From positions 4,402,001-4,466,000 of the forward strand of contig NZ_CP061913.1 of the NCBI RefSeq assembly GCF_019904175.1: a stretch of DNA of 64,000 bases, in the 5' to 3' direction. The notes below the pieces were generated by a model that was not told where the DNA came from, did not search any database, and saw only the letters and a program-made list of their open reading frames with translations. Shown piece by piece: positions 25,102 to 33,478 of this stretch; the stretch's first letter is position 1; each line of letters starts with the position of its first letter. This stretch comes from Dactylosporangium vinaceum. GTDB taxonomy: Bacteria; Actinomycetota; Actinomycetes; Mycobacteriales; Micromonosporaceae. A program made the translations under genes and the position numbers.

Positions 25102-27335
25102 CGGAACTCCTCTCGGTGGGGGTTCGCCGCCGGGCGGATCGGCCAGGCGGCTGCGCTGACGCGCCGGACGAAGAACCAGACGTAGCGGGCCAGCGCCGGG
25201 GGCGAGCCGCGGAAGGTACCCAGCTGGCGTAGGAAGCCGGCCGCGCTCAGGCGCAGCACGCCGGCTCCGCCGCGACCCGGCCCGGTCACGGTGACGGGCA
25301 ACGTGGTGGTCGCCGCCCAGAGCCGCCTCAGGTCACCGGGCTGGACAACCTTGCGGCCGCGCAGCTCCCATCGCCGGCCCGCGACGAGGAACGGCAGCTC
25401 GTACTCCATCCGCCGGGCCCGGCCGGCGCCGCCGTTGCCGTCGGCGCGGGTCAGCATGCGGACGGTGCCGTGCTCGACGGTGACGCCGGGCTGGCCGGTC
25501 AGGCCGGCCACCTCGACACGGCCGACGGCGCGGGCGGGATGGTCGGGGTCGCGAAGGAACGTGTCCACGTCGGTGACGGCGACGGTGATCGTGGCCGCTA
25601 CTGCGTGGGCCGTGCCGTCGACCGACACGGTGCCGCGCATCACCTCGGTGAACTGGACGTCGGGCCGGGGCACGGCAGGGCGTATCGCGACGACCGCGTC
25701 CTCGGGCAGGGACGGCCGGGCCACTGTGGCCTTGCCCGGTGCGGTCCAGGCCGGGTCGCCGGTGATCCGGCGGATCAAGATCTCGAGGCACCGTTCGGCC
25801 ACGGCGGTGATGGTGTGCGAGGGGTTGGTGCCGGTGGCGGCCGGCAGGATGGCGCCGTCCAACACGTAGAGGCCCGGGTGGCCGAACACCTCGCCGTCGA
25901 CGTTTACCACACCGTCGTGCGGGCCGGTGCCCATCCGGCAGCCGCCGAGGCTGTGCACGGAGACCGGCCGGCCGAGGTATCGCCACGTCGGCGGCAGGGC
26001 CAGCCGCCCGCCCAAGGAACGCACGATGTCGGCCGCCGCGTCGCTCTCGGCCGCGTACAGGGGCCGGTCGCCAGTGGTGTCCCAGTCGACGTGCAGGTGG
26101 CCGCCGCGCAGGCTGAGTCGACCCTCGCCGTGGTCGCGCCCCATGGACAGCAGTACCACGGTGTGGTCGGAGGCGTCACGCGCCGCAGCCTCCACGACCG
26201 GCCCGGGGGCGCGGCCCTCCCGCAGTGCCCGCGCGACGCTCGCCAGCCCGAGTGCGGCCAACCGGCCGGGCGACAGGGCCATGATGAGCCGGGCCAGGTG
26301 CGCCGAGTAGCCGCCGTCCTCGACGAGGAACCACGCCGGCCGGTCGGCCCCGGGCCCGGTGTCCACGAGCCGGGCGGTGGTGATCGTCGGTCCGCGGTCG
26401 GGGTACACGGGTGCGGTGGTGCCGTGCCCGAAGGCCAGGAAGTCGCCGTTGCCGGAGTAGCCGTGGCCGAGCGTACGCGGAAGGTCGGGCAGGGTGCGGT
26501 ACTGGTCGCGGCTGCGCAGCAGGATGGCGGTGCTGCCCAGCGCGCCGGCGGCCAGGACGACCCGTTCGGCCGTGACCGTCCGCCGGACGTCGTGGCCGTG
26601 GTCGTGCAGGTGGATGCGGTACCCGCCGCCGGGCAGGCGTTCCAGGTGGACCACCTCGCAGCGGGTCGAGACCGTGGCGCCGTGGCGTTCGGCGAGCGCG
26701 AGGTAGTTGAGGTCGAGGGAGTTCTTGGCGGCGATGTTGCAGCCGATGTCGCACTCGCCGCAGTACAGGCAGCCGGCCTGGGCTGCGCCGAACCGGTTGC
26801 GCACCGGCCGGCCCGGCGCCCCGAACGTGACGGCGAGGTTGGGCAGGAACACGCCTTGGCCGGCGCCGCCGGCGGCCAGCAGCCGGGTCTTCGGCGGCAG
26901 CTGACCGGTGCGCGGATCGGGTGGCACCGGCCTGATCGCGAGCATGTCGGCGGCGAGGTCGTAGTACGGGTCGAGGGTGTCGCGGCGGTAAGGCGCCGGC
27001 CAGTGCGTGGCGAAGACCTCGGCGGGTGCGCGCATCGCCACGTTGGCGTAGACGAGCGATCCGCCGCCGTAGCCGGCCGCGGTGACCGTGAGCATCTGCG
27101 GGTACGGCCGGATGTCGTAGAGGCCCTGCTCGTGTGCCCACAGCCAGCCCTGGTCAGGGTCGCCCAGCTCGCGTGGGAAGCTGCCGGCCGGCCAGCGCCG
27201 GCCACGCTCGAGGACGGCGACGTCGATGCCGGCCTGGGCCAGGCGGCAGGCGGCGACGGCGCCGCCGAAGCCGCTGCCGACCACGACGGTGTCGAAGTGC
27301 TCGCGAAGTGGCCGGTCGGCCCGCGTCCGGGTCAT
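25098..27335 (-). CDS. GMC-family FAD oxidoreductase, cholesterol-oxidase-like
   Basis: 745 residues from the ATG at 27335. The FAD-binding motif VVVGSGFGG (17-25) opens the protein; a GYGGGSLVYANVAMR segment and a CX2CX2CX3C cluster (Cys189, 192, 195, 199) follow, as in ChoD-type enzymes. The C-terminal GMC signature includes SVHSLGGCRMG and the FAD-contact NPSHTITAVAERCL. About 190 further residues form an extra C-terminal domain. It should oxidise an alcohol, possibly a sterol or terpenoid, using FAD. The family is secure; the substrate is not. Two membrane proteins follow in the same operon. Confidence 0.88.
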   Translation of the reverse strand: MTRTRADRPLREHFDTVVVGSGFGGAVAACRLAQAGIDVAVLERGRRWPAGSFPRELGDPDQGWLWAHEQGLYDIRPYPQMLTVTAAGYGGGSLVYANVAMRAPAEVFATHWPAPYRRDTLDPYYDLAADMLAIRPVPPDPRTGQLPPKTRLLAAGGAGQGVFLPNLAVTFGAPGRPVRNRFGAAQAGCLYCGECDIGCNIAAKNSLDLNYLALAERHGATVSTRCEVVHLERLPGGGYRIHLHDHGHDVRRTVTAERVVLAAGALGSTAILLRSRDQYRTLPDLPRTLGHGYSGNGDFLAFGHGTTAPVYPDRGPTITTARLVDTGPGADRPAWFLVEDGGYSAHLARLIMALSPGRLAALGLASVARALREGRAPGPVVEAAARDASDHTVVLLSMGRDHGEGRLSLRGGHLHVDWDTTGDRPLYAAESDAAADIVRSLGGRLALPPTWRYLGRPVSVHSLGGCRMGTGPHDGVVNVDGEVFGHPGLYVLDGAILPAATGTNPSHTITAVAERCLEILIRRITGDPAWTAPGKATVARPSLPEDAVVAIRPAVPRPDVQFTEVMRGTVSVDGTAHAVAATITVAVTDVDTFLRDPDHPARAVGRVEVAGLTGQPGVTVEHGTVRMLTRADGNGGAGRARRMEYELPFLVAGRRWELRGRKVVQPGDLRRLWAATTTLPVTVTGPGRGGAGVLRLSAAGFLRQLGTFRGSPPALARYVWFFVRRVSAAAWPIRPAANPHREEFR

Positions 27336-27418
27336 CGCGTCGCTCCGGAGGTGTCGGACCACGCGAGGTCCAGCACGCTGCCGACGGTGTCGACGGTCTG
27401 ATCGAGCTGCAAGTGCAT
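27332..27418 (-). CDS. 28-residue peptide overlapping the GMC oxidoreductase start
   Basis: Frame from an ATG at 27418 (MHLQLDQTVDTVGSVLDL) to a TGA at 27332-27334 that overlaps the GMC start as ATGA. An AGGAA site lies upstream. The overlap matches other junctions in this operon and argues that it is translated, perhaps only to couple translation, or as a small partner or leader. It has no recognised family and no Cys residues. Confidence 0.4.
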   Translation of the reverse strand: MHLQLDQTVDTVGSVLDLAWSDTSGATR

Positions 27419-27537
27419 GGCGATGCCGTTCCTGTTCGCGGGTGGCCTGGACAATGCCGTCGGCCCGGCGTGGGGCGCGTGCAGTCATCCGGGGCGGGCG
27501 GGCCGGGAGGCCGCCGCCCCGGACGGGCCGGGATGGA

Positions 27538-27735
27538 TCAATCCCAGAGAATCAGCGCCGCGGCGACCGCGACGACCGGCACCAGCAGCCACGGCTCGGC
27601 CAGCACCGCGACCGCGGCGAAGAGCAGCGCGAACCACAGCAGTGCCTTGGCGATGCGCCGCTGGGTCCGCCGGCGCGGTTTGCGGGCGTGCGGCGGCGCG
27701 TCGGTCACCGCCGGTGCGGTGTGGGTCTCGGTCAT
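27538..27735 (-). CDS. Small two-helix membrane protein
   Basis: 65 residues from an ATG at 27735, preceded by AGGAG six bases upstream. The N-terminus is basic (HARKPRRRTQRRIAKALLWF) and two transmembrane helices form a hairpin near the C-terminus (about 28-43 and 47-63, WLLVPVVAVAAALILWD). It sits nine bases after the START-like gene in the operon. Function unknown; a stabiliser of the membrane enzymes is one possibility. Confidence 0.65.
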   Translation of the reverse strand: MTETHTAPAVTDAPPHARKPRRRTQRRIAKALLWFALLFAAVAVLAEPWLLVPVVAVAAALILWD

Positions 27736-27744
27736 GGCGTGCTC

Positions 27745-28203
27745 CTATTCGGTCCGGGCGGCGGCCTCGGCGGCGCCGCGGAGACGGTCGAGCCAGCCGG
27801 CGAGCGAGGCCTCCAGCGCCGCGCGCAGGGTGTCCGGGTCGGCCCGCACGGGGTCGCCGTCCCAGGACTCCGCGGTCTGGACGAGCGTGCGGTCGCCGTC
27901 GGCGGTGAAGGTCCACTCGTGCACGCCGGTGATGCCGTGCGCCGGGCCGCCCCAGAGGATGCGGTGGGGCGCGTCGAGCGCGTAGACGGTGGAGGCGATG
28001 GACAGGCCGGCGGTGCTCCAGTGGAAGGTGCCACCGACGTGCAGCGGCCCGTCGGCGTGGGCGGTGTCGATGTCGGTCTGCCACTTCGGCCATCCGCTGA
28101 CGTCGACGTGCACGCGCCAGACCACGTCGGCCGGGGCAGCGACGACGACTTCACGGCGCACGACGATCGTGGCGTCCTCGTCGATATGGGTGGGGTGGGT
28201 CAT
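27745..28203 (-). CDS. SRPBCC/START-like ligand-binding protein
   Basis: 152 residues from the ATG at 28203 (GGAG seven bases upstream; an in-frame ATG at 28215 is an alternative). It has the polyketide-cyclase/dehydrase-like pattern VRREVVVAAPADVVWRVHVD and GWPKWQTDI, then FHWSTAGLSIASTVYAL and HEWTFTADGDRTLVQTAESW. This fold has a deep hydrophobic pocket that binds lipids, terpenoids or aromatics. It is 16 bp downstream of the dioxygenase gene, so it may bind or carry the dioxygenase substrate or product. Confidence 0.82.
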   Translation of the reverse strand: MTHPTHIDEDATIVVRREVVVAAPADVVWRVHVDVSGWPKWQTDIDTAHADGPLHVGGTFHWSTAGLSIASTVYALDAPHRILWGGPAHGITGVHEWTFTADGDRTLVQTAESWDGDPVRADPDTLRAALEASLAGWLDRLRGAAEAAARTE

Positions 28204-28219
28204 CAGGTGCTCCATTCGC

Positions 28220-29572
28220 TCAGGCGAGGTCGGTGTCGGGAATCCAGGAGCCGTGGATGCCGGCCGGCACCCGCCGCGGCAGTTGCACCGCGGCAACCTC
28301 GCGCAGCTCGGAGGCGTCGAGGATGAGCAGCTCGGAGGAGTTGGAGCCGAGGTCGCTCACGACGGACATGAGGTAGCCGTGGTCGTCGGCGGTGCCGCCC
28401 TCGGCGGGCACGAAGTACGGCTCGCCGGGCAGCCGGTCGCGGCCCAGGTCGAAGACCTTCCGGGCGCCGGTGCCGTTGTCGTACTTGACGATGGCCCAAT
28501 CGGTGCGGCCGCTGCCCGGGAACGCCAGCGCGTAGGAGTGCCGGTTGGGCAGCCCGACGAGCCGGTTGTCGATGGTCGGGAACTCGGTGACGAGGTCGTC
28601 GGTGATCTCCTCGGATGCTTTGCCGGTGGCCGGATCTAGGGTCCAGCGGTAGGCCGTCATGCCGGTGCCCGGCACGGTGGAGTAGCCGGGCGCGCCGACC
28701 CACCACTTCCAGGTCGACTCCCAGGCGGTGCGGTCGTAGCGGGGGCCGTCCACGATGACCCGGCCGCCGGCGTCGATGTGCGCGTTCGTACTGTGCAGCA
28801 GCGCGCCGGGCTCGACGTCGAACCACTGGACCTCGGCGGGCCCGGTGCGTGGCATGACGCCCATCCGTGCCGGGTAGTTGTCGTTCCACCGGTACGGGAT
28901 GCCGGACTGCTCGGCCGGGTTGAAGGTCACCGGCAGGTCGAAGAAGATGACGTGATCGGTGGTGATCGCGAAGTCGTGCATGAGCGACGGGCCCGCACCC
29001 TCGATGACCTCGGCCCGAGTGATGTGCCCCGCCGGCGACGCCGTGTAATAGATCAGGTGCGGCGGGAACGGCGAGTAGCACAGGAAGTGCAGCTCGCCGG
29101 TGATCGGGTCCTCCTTGGTGTGCGCCGTCATCGGCGTCTTGAGACCGCCGTTGAAATCGAACACCCCGACCGTGTCCAGCTCCGGGCTCACCTGCCACGG
29201 CAGGTTCACCTCCTGCAGGGCCAGCAGCCGGCCGCCGAACTCGATGATGTGGGTGGCTGCGGCGCTCGCGGCCAGGTCCATCGATCCGTCGGCCCGGAAC
29301 AAGGGGGCGTCGTCGGTGAAGGCCGGCGTGTGGACCCAGCGGTTGCGGTACCACTCGGCCCGCCCGCCACTGAGCCGCACGCCGTGGAGCATGCCGCTGC
29401 CGCGGAACCAGTGGGTGGGAACCACACCCGGCTTCGGGTTGTGGCCGTTGCGGATGTAGCGGCCCTCCAGCTCCGGCGGGATCGTGCCGCGCACCGGCAG
29501 GCCGGTCGCCGACGTCTCGTCCAAGACGGGCGTGTAGTGGCCGCTGAGATACGGCTTGGGCAAGGCGTTCAC
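28220..29572 (-). CDS. Carotenoid-cleavage-type dioxygenase (RPE65/stilbene family)
   Basis: 450 residues. The GTG at 29572 overlaps the MFS stop by 4 bp. The four iron-ligand His motifs of the family are present: AHTKEDPITGELH, LMHDFAITTDH, LLHSTNAHIDAGG and GIHGSWIP. Nonheme iron enzymes of this family cleave a C=C bond of carotenoids, apocarotenoids or stilbenes such as resveratrol, isoeugenol or lignostilbene. No carotenoid biosynthesis gene is in the window, so a stilbene or other exogenous substrate is at least as likely. It is cytosolic and second in the operon. Confidence 0.9.
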   Translation of the reverse strand: MNALPKPYLSGHYTPVLDETSATGLPVRGTIPPELEGRYIRNGHNPKPGVVPTHWFRGSGMLHGVRLSGGRAEWYRNRWVHTPAFTDDAPLFRADGSMDLAASAAATHIIEFGGRLLALQEVNLPWQVSPELDTVGVFDFNGGLKTPMTAHTKEDPITGELHFLCYSPFPPHLIYYTASPAGHITRAEVIEGAGPSLMHDFAITTDHVIFFDLPVTFNPAEQSGIPYRWNDNYPARMGVMPRTGPAEVQWFDVEPGALLHSTNAHIDAGGRVIVDGPRYDRTAWESTWKWWVGAPGYSTVPGTGMTAYRWTLDPATGKASEEITDDLVTEFPTIDNRLVGLPNRHSYALAFPGSGRTDWAIVKYDNGTGARKVFDLGRDRLPGEPYFVPAEGGTADDHGYLMSVVSDLGSNSSELLILDASELREVAAVQLPRRVPAGIHGSWIPDTDLA

Positions 29573-30996
29573 ACGGTTTCCTTCCGGTTGGTCGGCTGCG
29601 GGTGCAGCACGAGGGAGAGCACGGCGGTCACGGCCGTCAGCACCGCCGCGCCGATGAGGGCCGCCCGGTAGCCGGCGGCGAGCACCGCCGGGGGCGCGGC
29701 TGGGCCGGCCGAGCCGGCGGACGCGGCGAGGGTGCTCAGCACCGCCAGGCCGATGGCTCCGCCGATCTGGCGGGTGGTATTGATCAGCCCGCCGGCCAGC
29801 CCGGCGTCGGCGGCCGGCACGCCGTCCGCCGACAGGTCGGTCAGCAGGACGAAGGCCGTGCCGAGGCCCAGGCCGATGAGCACCGACGGTCCGGCGACGG
29901 CGGTGAGGAACCCGCCGTGCACGGGGACCCGCGCCAGCCAGGCGAGCCCTCCCGCGACGGCGGTCAACGCGACGGTCAGCAGCAGGCGGCGGCTCGCTCG
30001 GTGGGTCAGGCGTGGCGTGGCCGTCGAGGCCGCCGTCACGGCCAAGGCGAGCGGCAGCTGGGTAAGCCCGGCCCGCACCGGCGAGTAGCCCAGTACCCGC
30101 TGCTGGTACAGCGGCAGGAAGAAGAACAGCGCCAGCCAGGCGGCCCCGAGCAGCACCATCAGCACGTTGGCCGGCCCCACCGCCCCGGTGCGCAGCACGC
30201 CGAGCCGGACCAGCGGCTGCGCGACCCGCCGCTGCGCCACGACGAACGCGGCCAGCAGACCGATGCCCAACGCCAGCACGCCTATGGTGCGCGGTGACGT
30301 CCAGCCGTGCTGCCCGGCACCGGACAGCGCCAATGTCACGGCGATCAGCCCTCCGGTCACCGTGACCGCGCCGACGAGGTCGATCCGGCCGCCGCCCGGC
30401 CGGTCCCGGGGTACCAGCGGCCGGGTGGCCACCGCGATCGGTACCGCGACCACGACGCCGGCGGCGAACACCGCCCGCCAGCCGAACACGTCGGTCAGCA
30501 CGCCGCTGAGCAGCACGCCGGCCGCCCCACCGGCGCCGGTGACCGCCCCCCAGACGCCGAGCGCCCGGGCTCGCCCGGCACCCGGCGGGAACAACGCGAA
30601 CACCAACCCGAGCGCCGCCGGGGCCAGCAACGCGGCGCCGACGCCCTGCACCGCCCGGGCCGCGATGAGCAATGGGGCAGTCGTGGCGGCCGCGGCCGCC
30701 ACGGAGCCGGCCGCGAACACCGCAGTCCCGGCCAGGAACATCCGCCGCCGGCCGAACACGTCGCCCAGCCGGCCGCCGAGCAGCAGCAACGATCCGAACG
30801 CCAGCACATAGGCATTCACCGTCCACGCCAGGCCCGTGGCCGACAGTCCGAGCCCGGCCCCGATCGCCGGCAGCGCCACGTTGACGATCGACGTCGTGAG
30901 CACCACCAGGAACTGCGCCGTGGCCAGCACGATCAGCGCACCGCCCGGTGCACGGCTGTCCGTGACGCGGTCACGTGCGGGCTGGGTCATCGTCAC
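29569..30996 (-). CDS. MFS transporter, DHA2 drug:H+ antiporter type (14 helices)
   Basis: 475 residues from a GTG at 30996, placed seven bases after GGAGGGAG (the ATG two codons later is an alternative). It contains MFS motif A in the helix 2-3 loop (GGRLGDVFGRRRMF) and 14 predicted transmembrane helices. DHA2 proteins export hydrophobic or cationic compounds with proton antiport. It leads the operon and overlaps the dioxygenase gene. It may export a pathway substrate or product. Confidence 0.88.
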   Translation of the reverse strand: MTMTQPARDRVTDSRAPGGALIVLATAQFLVVLTTSIVNVALPAIGAGLGLSATGLAWTVNAYVLAFGSLLLLGGRLGDVFGRRRMFLAGTAVFAAGSVAAAAATTAPLLIAARAVQGVGAALLAPAALGLVFALFPPGAGRARALGVWGAVTGAGGAAGVLLSGVLTDVFGWRAVFAAGVVVAVPIAVATRPLVPRDRPGGGRIDLVGAVTVTGGLIAVTLALSGAGQHGWTSPRTIGVLALGIGLLAAFVVAQRRVAQPLVRLGVLRTGAVGPANVLMVLLGAAWLALFFFLPLYQQRVLGYSPVRAGLTQLPLALAVTAASTATPRLTHRASRRLLLTVALTAVAGGLAWLARVPVHGGFLTAVAGPSVLIGLGLGTAFVLLTDLSADGVPAADAGLAGGLINTTRQIGGAIGLAVLSTLAASAGSAGPAAPPAVLAAGYRAALIGAAVLTAVTAVLSLVLHPQPTNRKETV

Positions 30997-31189
30997 GAGC
31001 GGTCTCCCTCCGGCGACGGGCAGTCCGTATCGCCCGATGCCGCTACGCTCCCAAGCCCGACCCACCGCTCGCGTCGGTGAACATCGCCTATTCCGCCGCC
31101 TACGCGGCCCGCTCGCTACCTACCGGACGTCAGATACAGCACCACTGCGTAAGACCGACGATTCGGTACGCCGAAAGGAGTCGGCCCGG

Positions 31190-31564
31190 TCAGACGACGG
31201 AGTAGATGTTGATGAGGTTGCCGTCCGGGTCGCGCAGGAGCATGGACCGGTTGCCCCAGGGCTGGGTGGTCGGCTCCTGGACCCAGTCGGTGACATGGTC
31301 GCGCAGGCGGGCGTGCTCGGCGTCGACGTCGGCGACCTCGAACTCCAGAATCGAGGACCGGTTGGCCGCCGCCACTGCGGCGTCCTGGTTGAAGCGCCTG
31401 ACGCCGGCGCTGGTGACAAGCGCGATGATGCTGCCGTCGGTGTGCAGCTCCGCGTAGTCGTCGGGGCCGAACGGCCGCACCGCGTCGGTGCCGGTGAGCG
31501 TGGCGTAGAAGTCGGCGAGGGCCGGCAGATCGTCGGTGACGAGGCGTACGGATGCGAGTTTCAT
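31190..31564 (-). CDS. VOC/glyoxalase-superfamily protein
   Basis: 124 residues starting MKLASVRLVTDDLPALADFY and ending with RDPDGNLINIYSVV, a single VOC-fold unit with paired beta-alpha-beta-beta-beta modules. VOC proteins are glyoxalases, dioxygenases or fosfomycin/bleomycin-type resistance proteins. The first metal-ligand position is not clear, so the activity is open. It is divergent from a TetR gene, with a near-perfect 25-bp palindrome between them; the TetR protein probably controls it. Confidence 0.85.
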   Translation of the reverse strand: MKLASVRLVTDDLPALADFYATLTGTDAVRPFGPDDYAELHTDGSIIALVTSAGVRRFNQDAAVAAANRSSILEFEVADVDAEHARLRDHVTDWVQEPTTQPWGNRSMLLRDPDGNLINIYSVV

Positions 31565-31615
31565 GACACGCTCCTGGCGGCTGCGGGATGCCGGGCTTTC
31601 CGGCTCCGCGGTGAT

Positions 31616-31640
31616 ACAGTACGATACGGTAGCGTACTGT
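31616..31640. promoter_or_regulatory. 25-bp near-perfect palindromic operator
   Basis: Arms ACAGTACG (31616-31623) and CGTACTGT (31633-31640) are exact; the inner nine bases are also symmetric except for one pair. It lies in the 102-bp divergent spacer between the VOC gene and the TetR gene. Confidence 0.65.
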
Positions 31641-31666
31641 TTCTAGTATCGATCGGAGATCGCATC

Positions 31667-32332
31667 GTGGCTCCAGCTGACAGATCGGTCGACGCCCGGG
31701 TGCAGCGGTCGAAGGCGACAGTCCTCGCGCAGACCTACGAGCTGCTGTCGGCGGGCGGGATCGGCGGGGTCAGTATCGATGAGGTGTCGCGGCGGTCGGG
31801 CGTTTCGAAGACCACGATCTATCGGCATTGGCCGTCGCGGGCGGCACTGCTGATCGAGGCGTGCTCGACGATCGGGTCGGCACCGCCGGTTCCCGACACG
31901 GGTAGCTTCGCGGGGGATCTGACCGCCCTGTCCCTGGACCTGGCCGAGCAGCTGCGGACCGCGCGCTGGGCCGTCGTACTGCCGTCCATTGTGGATGCCG
32001 CCGAACGGGAGCCGGAGCTGGCCGGACTCCATGCCGAGCTGCACGCGCGGCTCATGGCTTCGTTCGTCACGGTCACCGAACGGGCCAAGGCGCGAGCGGA
32101 GCTCGCACCCGACCGCGACCCGGCCGACGTGATCGCGGCGATCGCCGGCCCGTACTTCTATCGTCGCTGGTTCTCGCGCGAGCCGCTCGACGACGCGTTC
32201 GTCGAGGGCGTCGTTCGCGACTGCCTGGACCGTGTTTGCACCCCATCTCCGCCGGACGGCCACAGCCCCACGTCGCCGCCGGGGACGCCGCACGCCCCGA
32301 ACGGGTCTTCCGCCGGCGCGGTGCAGTCGTGA
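31667..32332 (+). CDS. TetR-family transcriptional repressor
   Basis: 221 residues from a GTG at 31667 with CGGAG just upstream (an open frame extends upstream through the operator but is not credible as coding). It has an N-terminal helix-turn-helix (GIGGVSIDEVSRRSGVSKTT, then IYRHWPSRAALLIEA), a TetR_C_16-like ligand domain and a Pro-rich tail (PSPPDGHSPTSPPG). Its stop overlaps the GTG of the downstream NAD(P)-binding gene, so the two are cotranscribed. The palindrome at 31616-31640 is the likely operator. Confidence 0.88.
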   Translation: MAPADRSVDARVQRSKATVLAQTYELLSAGGIGGVSIDEVSRRSGVSKTTIYRHWPSRAALLIEACSTIGSAPPVPDTGSFAGDLTALSLDLAEQLRTARWAVVLPSIVDAAEREPELAGLHAELHARLMASFVTVTERAKARAELAPDRDPADVIAAIAGPYFYRRWFSREPLDDAFVEGVVRDCLDRVCTPSPPDGHSPTSPPGTPHAPNGSSAGAVQS

Positions 32333-32976
32333 GCGCGGTGGTCGTGTTCGGCGCCGGCGGGCGGACCGGGCGCCTCATCGTCGATCGGGCTCTCGCCGAG
32401 GGGTATCACGTCACCGCCGCCCTGCGCCGCCCGGACACCCTGAGCGATCTCGACCGGCACTGGGCGGCCAGTCGCCGGTTGAGCCTCGCCACGGTCGACG
32501 TCCGTGACGCGCAGGCGGTACGTGCGGTCCTGCCGGGCCACGAGGCCGCCGTCTCGGCCATCGCCAGCCGTGGGCGGCACCCGCACGGGCTCTTCTCCGA
32601 GGGCACCCGCACCATCATCGATGCCCTCAACGGCTCGGAGGTACGGCGGTTCGTCGCCGTCTCGTCCCGCGGTGTGAACTTCCGGGATCCGTTCCTGCCG
32701 TTGCTGTACCGCCGCGTCGTGCGTCCCCTGCTGCTGCGTGACGTGTACGCCGACATGCAGGCCATGGAGGCCCTCGTCCGCGCCACCCGTCTGGACTGGA
32801 CGCTGGTGCGGCCGCCCAGGCTCATCGACGCGCCGGCGCGCGGCACGTACCGCGTCGAGGACGGCCACAACCCTCGTGGCGGCTGGACGCTCGCCCGCGC
32901 CGATCTCGCCGCGTTCGTCGTCGAGCAGATCAACGCTCGCGAGTGGGTGCACCGCGCGCCGACGCTCGCCTACTGA
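32329..32976 (+). CDS. NAD(P)-binding Rossmann protein (NmrA/atypical SDR family)
   Basis: 215 residues; the GTG at 32329 overlaps the TetR stop as GTGA. The N-terminus VVVFGAGGRTGRLIVDRALA is a Rossmann motif of the atypical SDR type (GXGGXXG), and SRGVNFRDPF and YADMQAMEALVRATRLDWTL match the NAD(P)H-binding superfamily that includes BLVRB and NmrA-like reductases. It probably reduces a flavin, quinone or enone, or acts as a redox sensor. It is translationally coupled to the TetR gene. Confidence 0.83.
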   Translation: MSAVVVFGAGGRTGRLIVDRALAEGYHVTAALRRPDTLSDLDRHWAASRRLSLATVDVRDAQAVRAVLPGHEAAVSAIASRGRHPHGLFSEGTRTIIDALNGSEVRRFVAVSSRGVNFRDPFLPLLYRRVVRPLLLRDVYADMQAMEALVRATRLDWTLVRPPRLIDAPARGTYRVEDGHNPRGGWTLARADLAAFVVEQINAREWVHRAPTLAY

Positions 32977-33031
32977 GCGGCGTCGCCGGCCGCCGGTGGG
33001 GTGCGGGGCCGCAGCGGCTGGGCGGCGGCGG

Positions 33032-33466
33032 TCACGAGGCCGCCTGCGCGGCGGTGAAGGGCTCATAACAGTCGAACGTCTCGTGGTCGACCACGACGCC
33101 GTCGCGAACCGTCAGCAGCGCCGCCACGTGGGCCACCAACTCCTGGCCGGCCCGGAACGGACCGGCGTCGACATCGACGACGCCGCGCCAGGTCGCCCGC
33201 ACGGCCGCACGCGGGCCGGCGCTGAAGACCTCGTGGACGTCGAAGGACTGCTCGCGGAGCAGCGCCTTCCCGGCGCGGAACCCGGCGACGGTGCCGGCCC
33301 GGTCGCGCACGGCTCCGGCCGGCGTGACGGCATTCGGGTGTTCGGTGATGCGGGCATCGGGCGACAGCAGGGCCCGGAGGTCGTGCTCGGTCGAGGAGAG
33401 GTCGGCGACGACGGCGTAATAGCGGCGGACGACGGATTCCACATCCATGGTTGTGCGATTTGCCAT
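33032..33466 (-). CDS. SnoaL-like polyketide-cyclase-fold protein
   Basis: About 144 residues from the ATG at 33466 (MANRTTMDVESVVRRYYAVV; an ATG at 33448 is an alternative). It has the SnoaL/NTF2-like pattern with HDLRALLSPDARITEHPNAV, then WRGVVDVDAGPFRAGQE and VRDGVVVDHETFDCYEPF. SnoaL-fold proteins are isomerases, cyclases, dehydratases or stabilisers; the catalytic Asp/His set cannot be fixed from sequence. It is divergent from a MarR gene, with an 18-bp palindrome in the narrow spacer, so it is probably the MarR target. Confidence 0.82.
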   Translation of the reverse strand: MANRTTMDVESVVRRYYAVVADLSSTEHDLRALLSPDARITEHPNAVTPAGAVRDRAGTVAGFRAGKALLREQSFDVHEVFSAGPRAAVRATWRGVVDVDAGPFRAGQELVAHVAALLTVRDGVVVDHETFDCYEPFTAAQAAS

Positions 33467-33478
33467 GGCGGCCAGAGT

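Noticed and set aside
25470..27401. 643-codon + frame
   Set aside because: It is antisense to the GMC oxidoreductase gene, has no recognisable domain, and mirrors the reverse-strand codons.
22147..30996. Carotenoid biosynthesis cluster
   Set aside because: No phytoene synthase, desaturase or cyclase gene is present; only the dioxygenase is of this family, so degradation of another substrate is equally likely.
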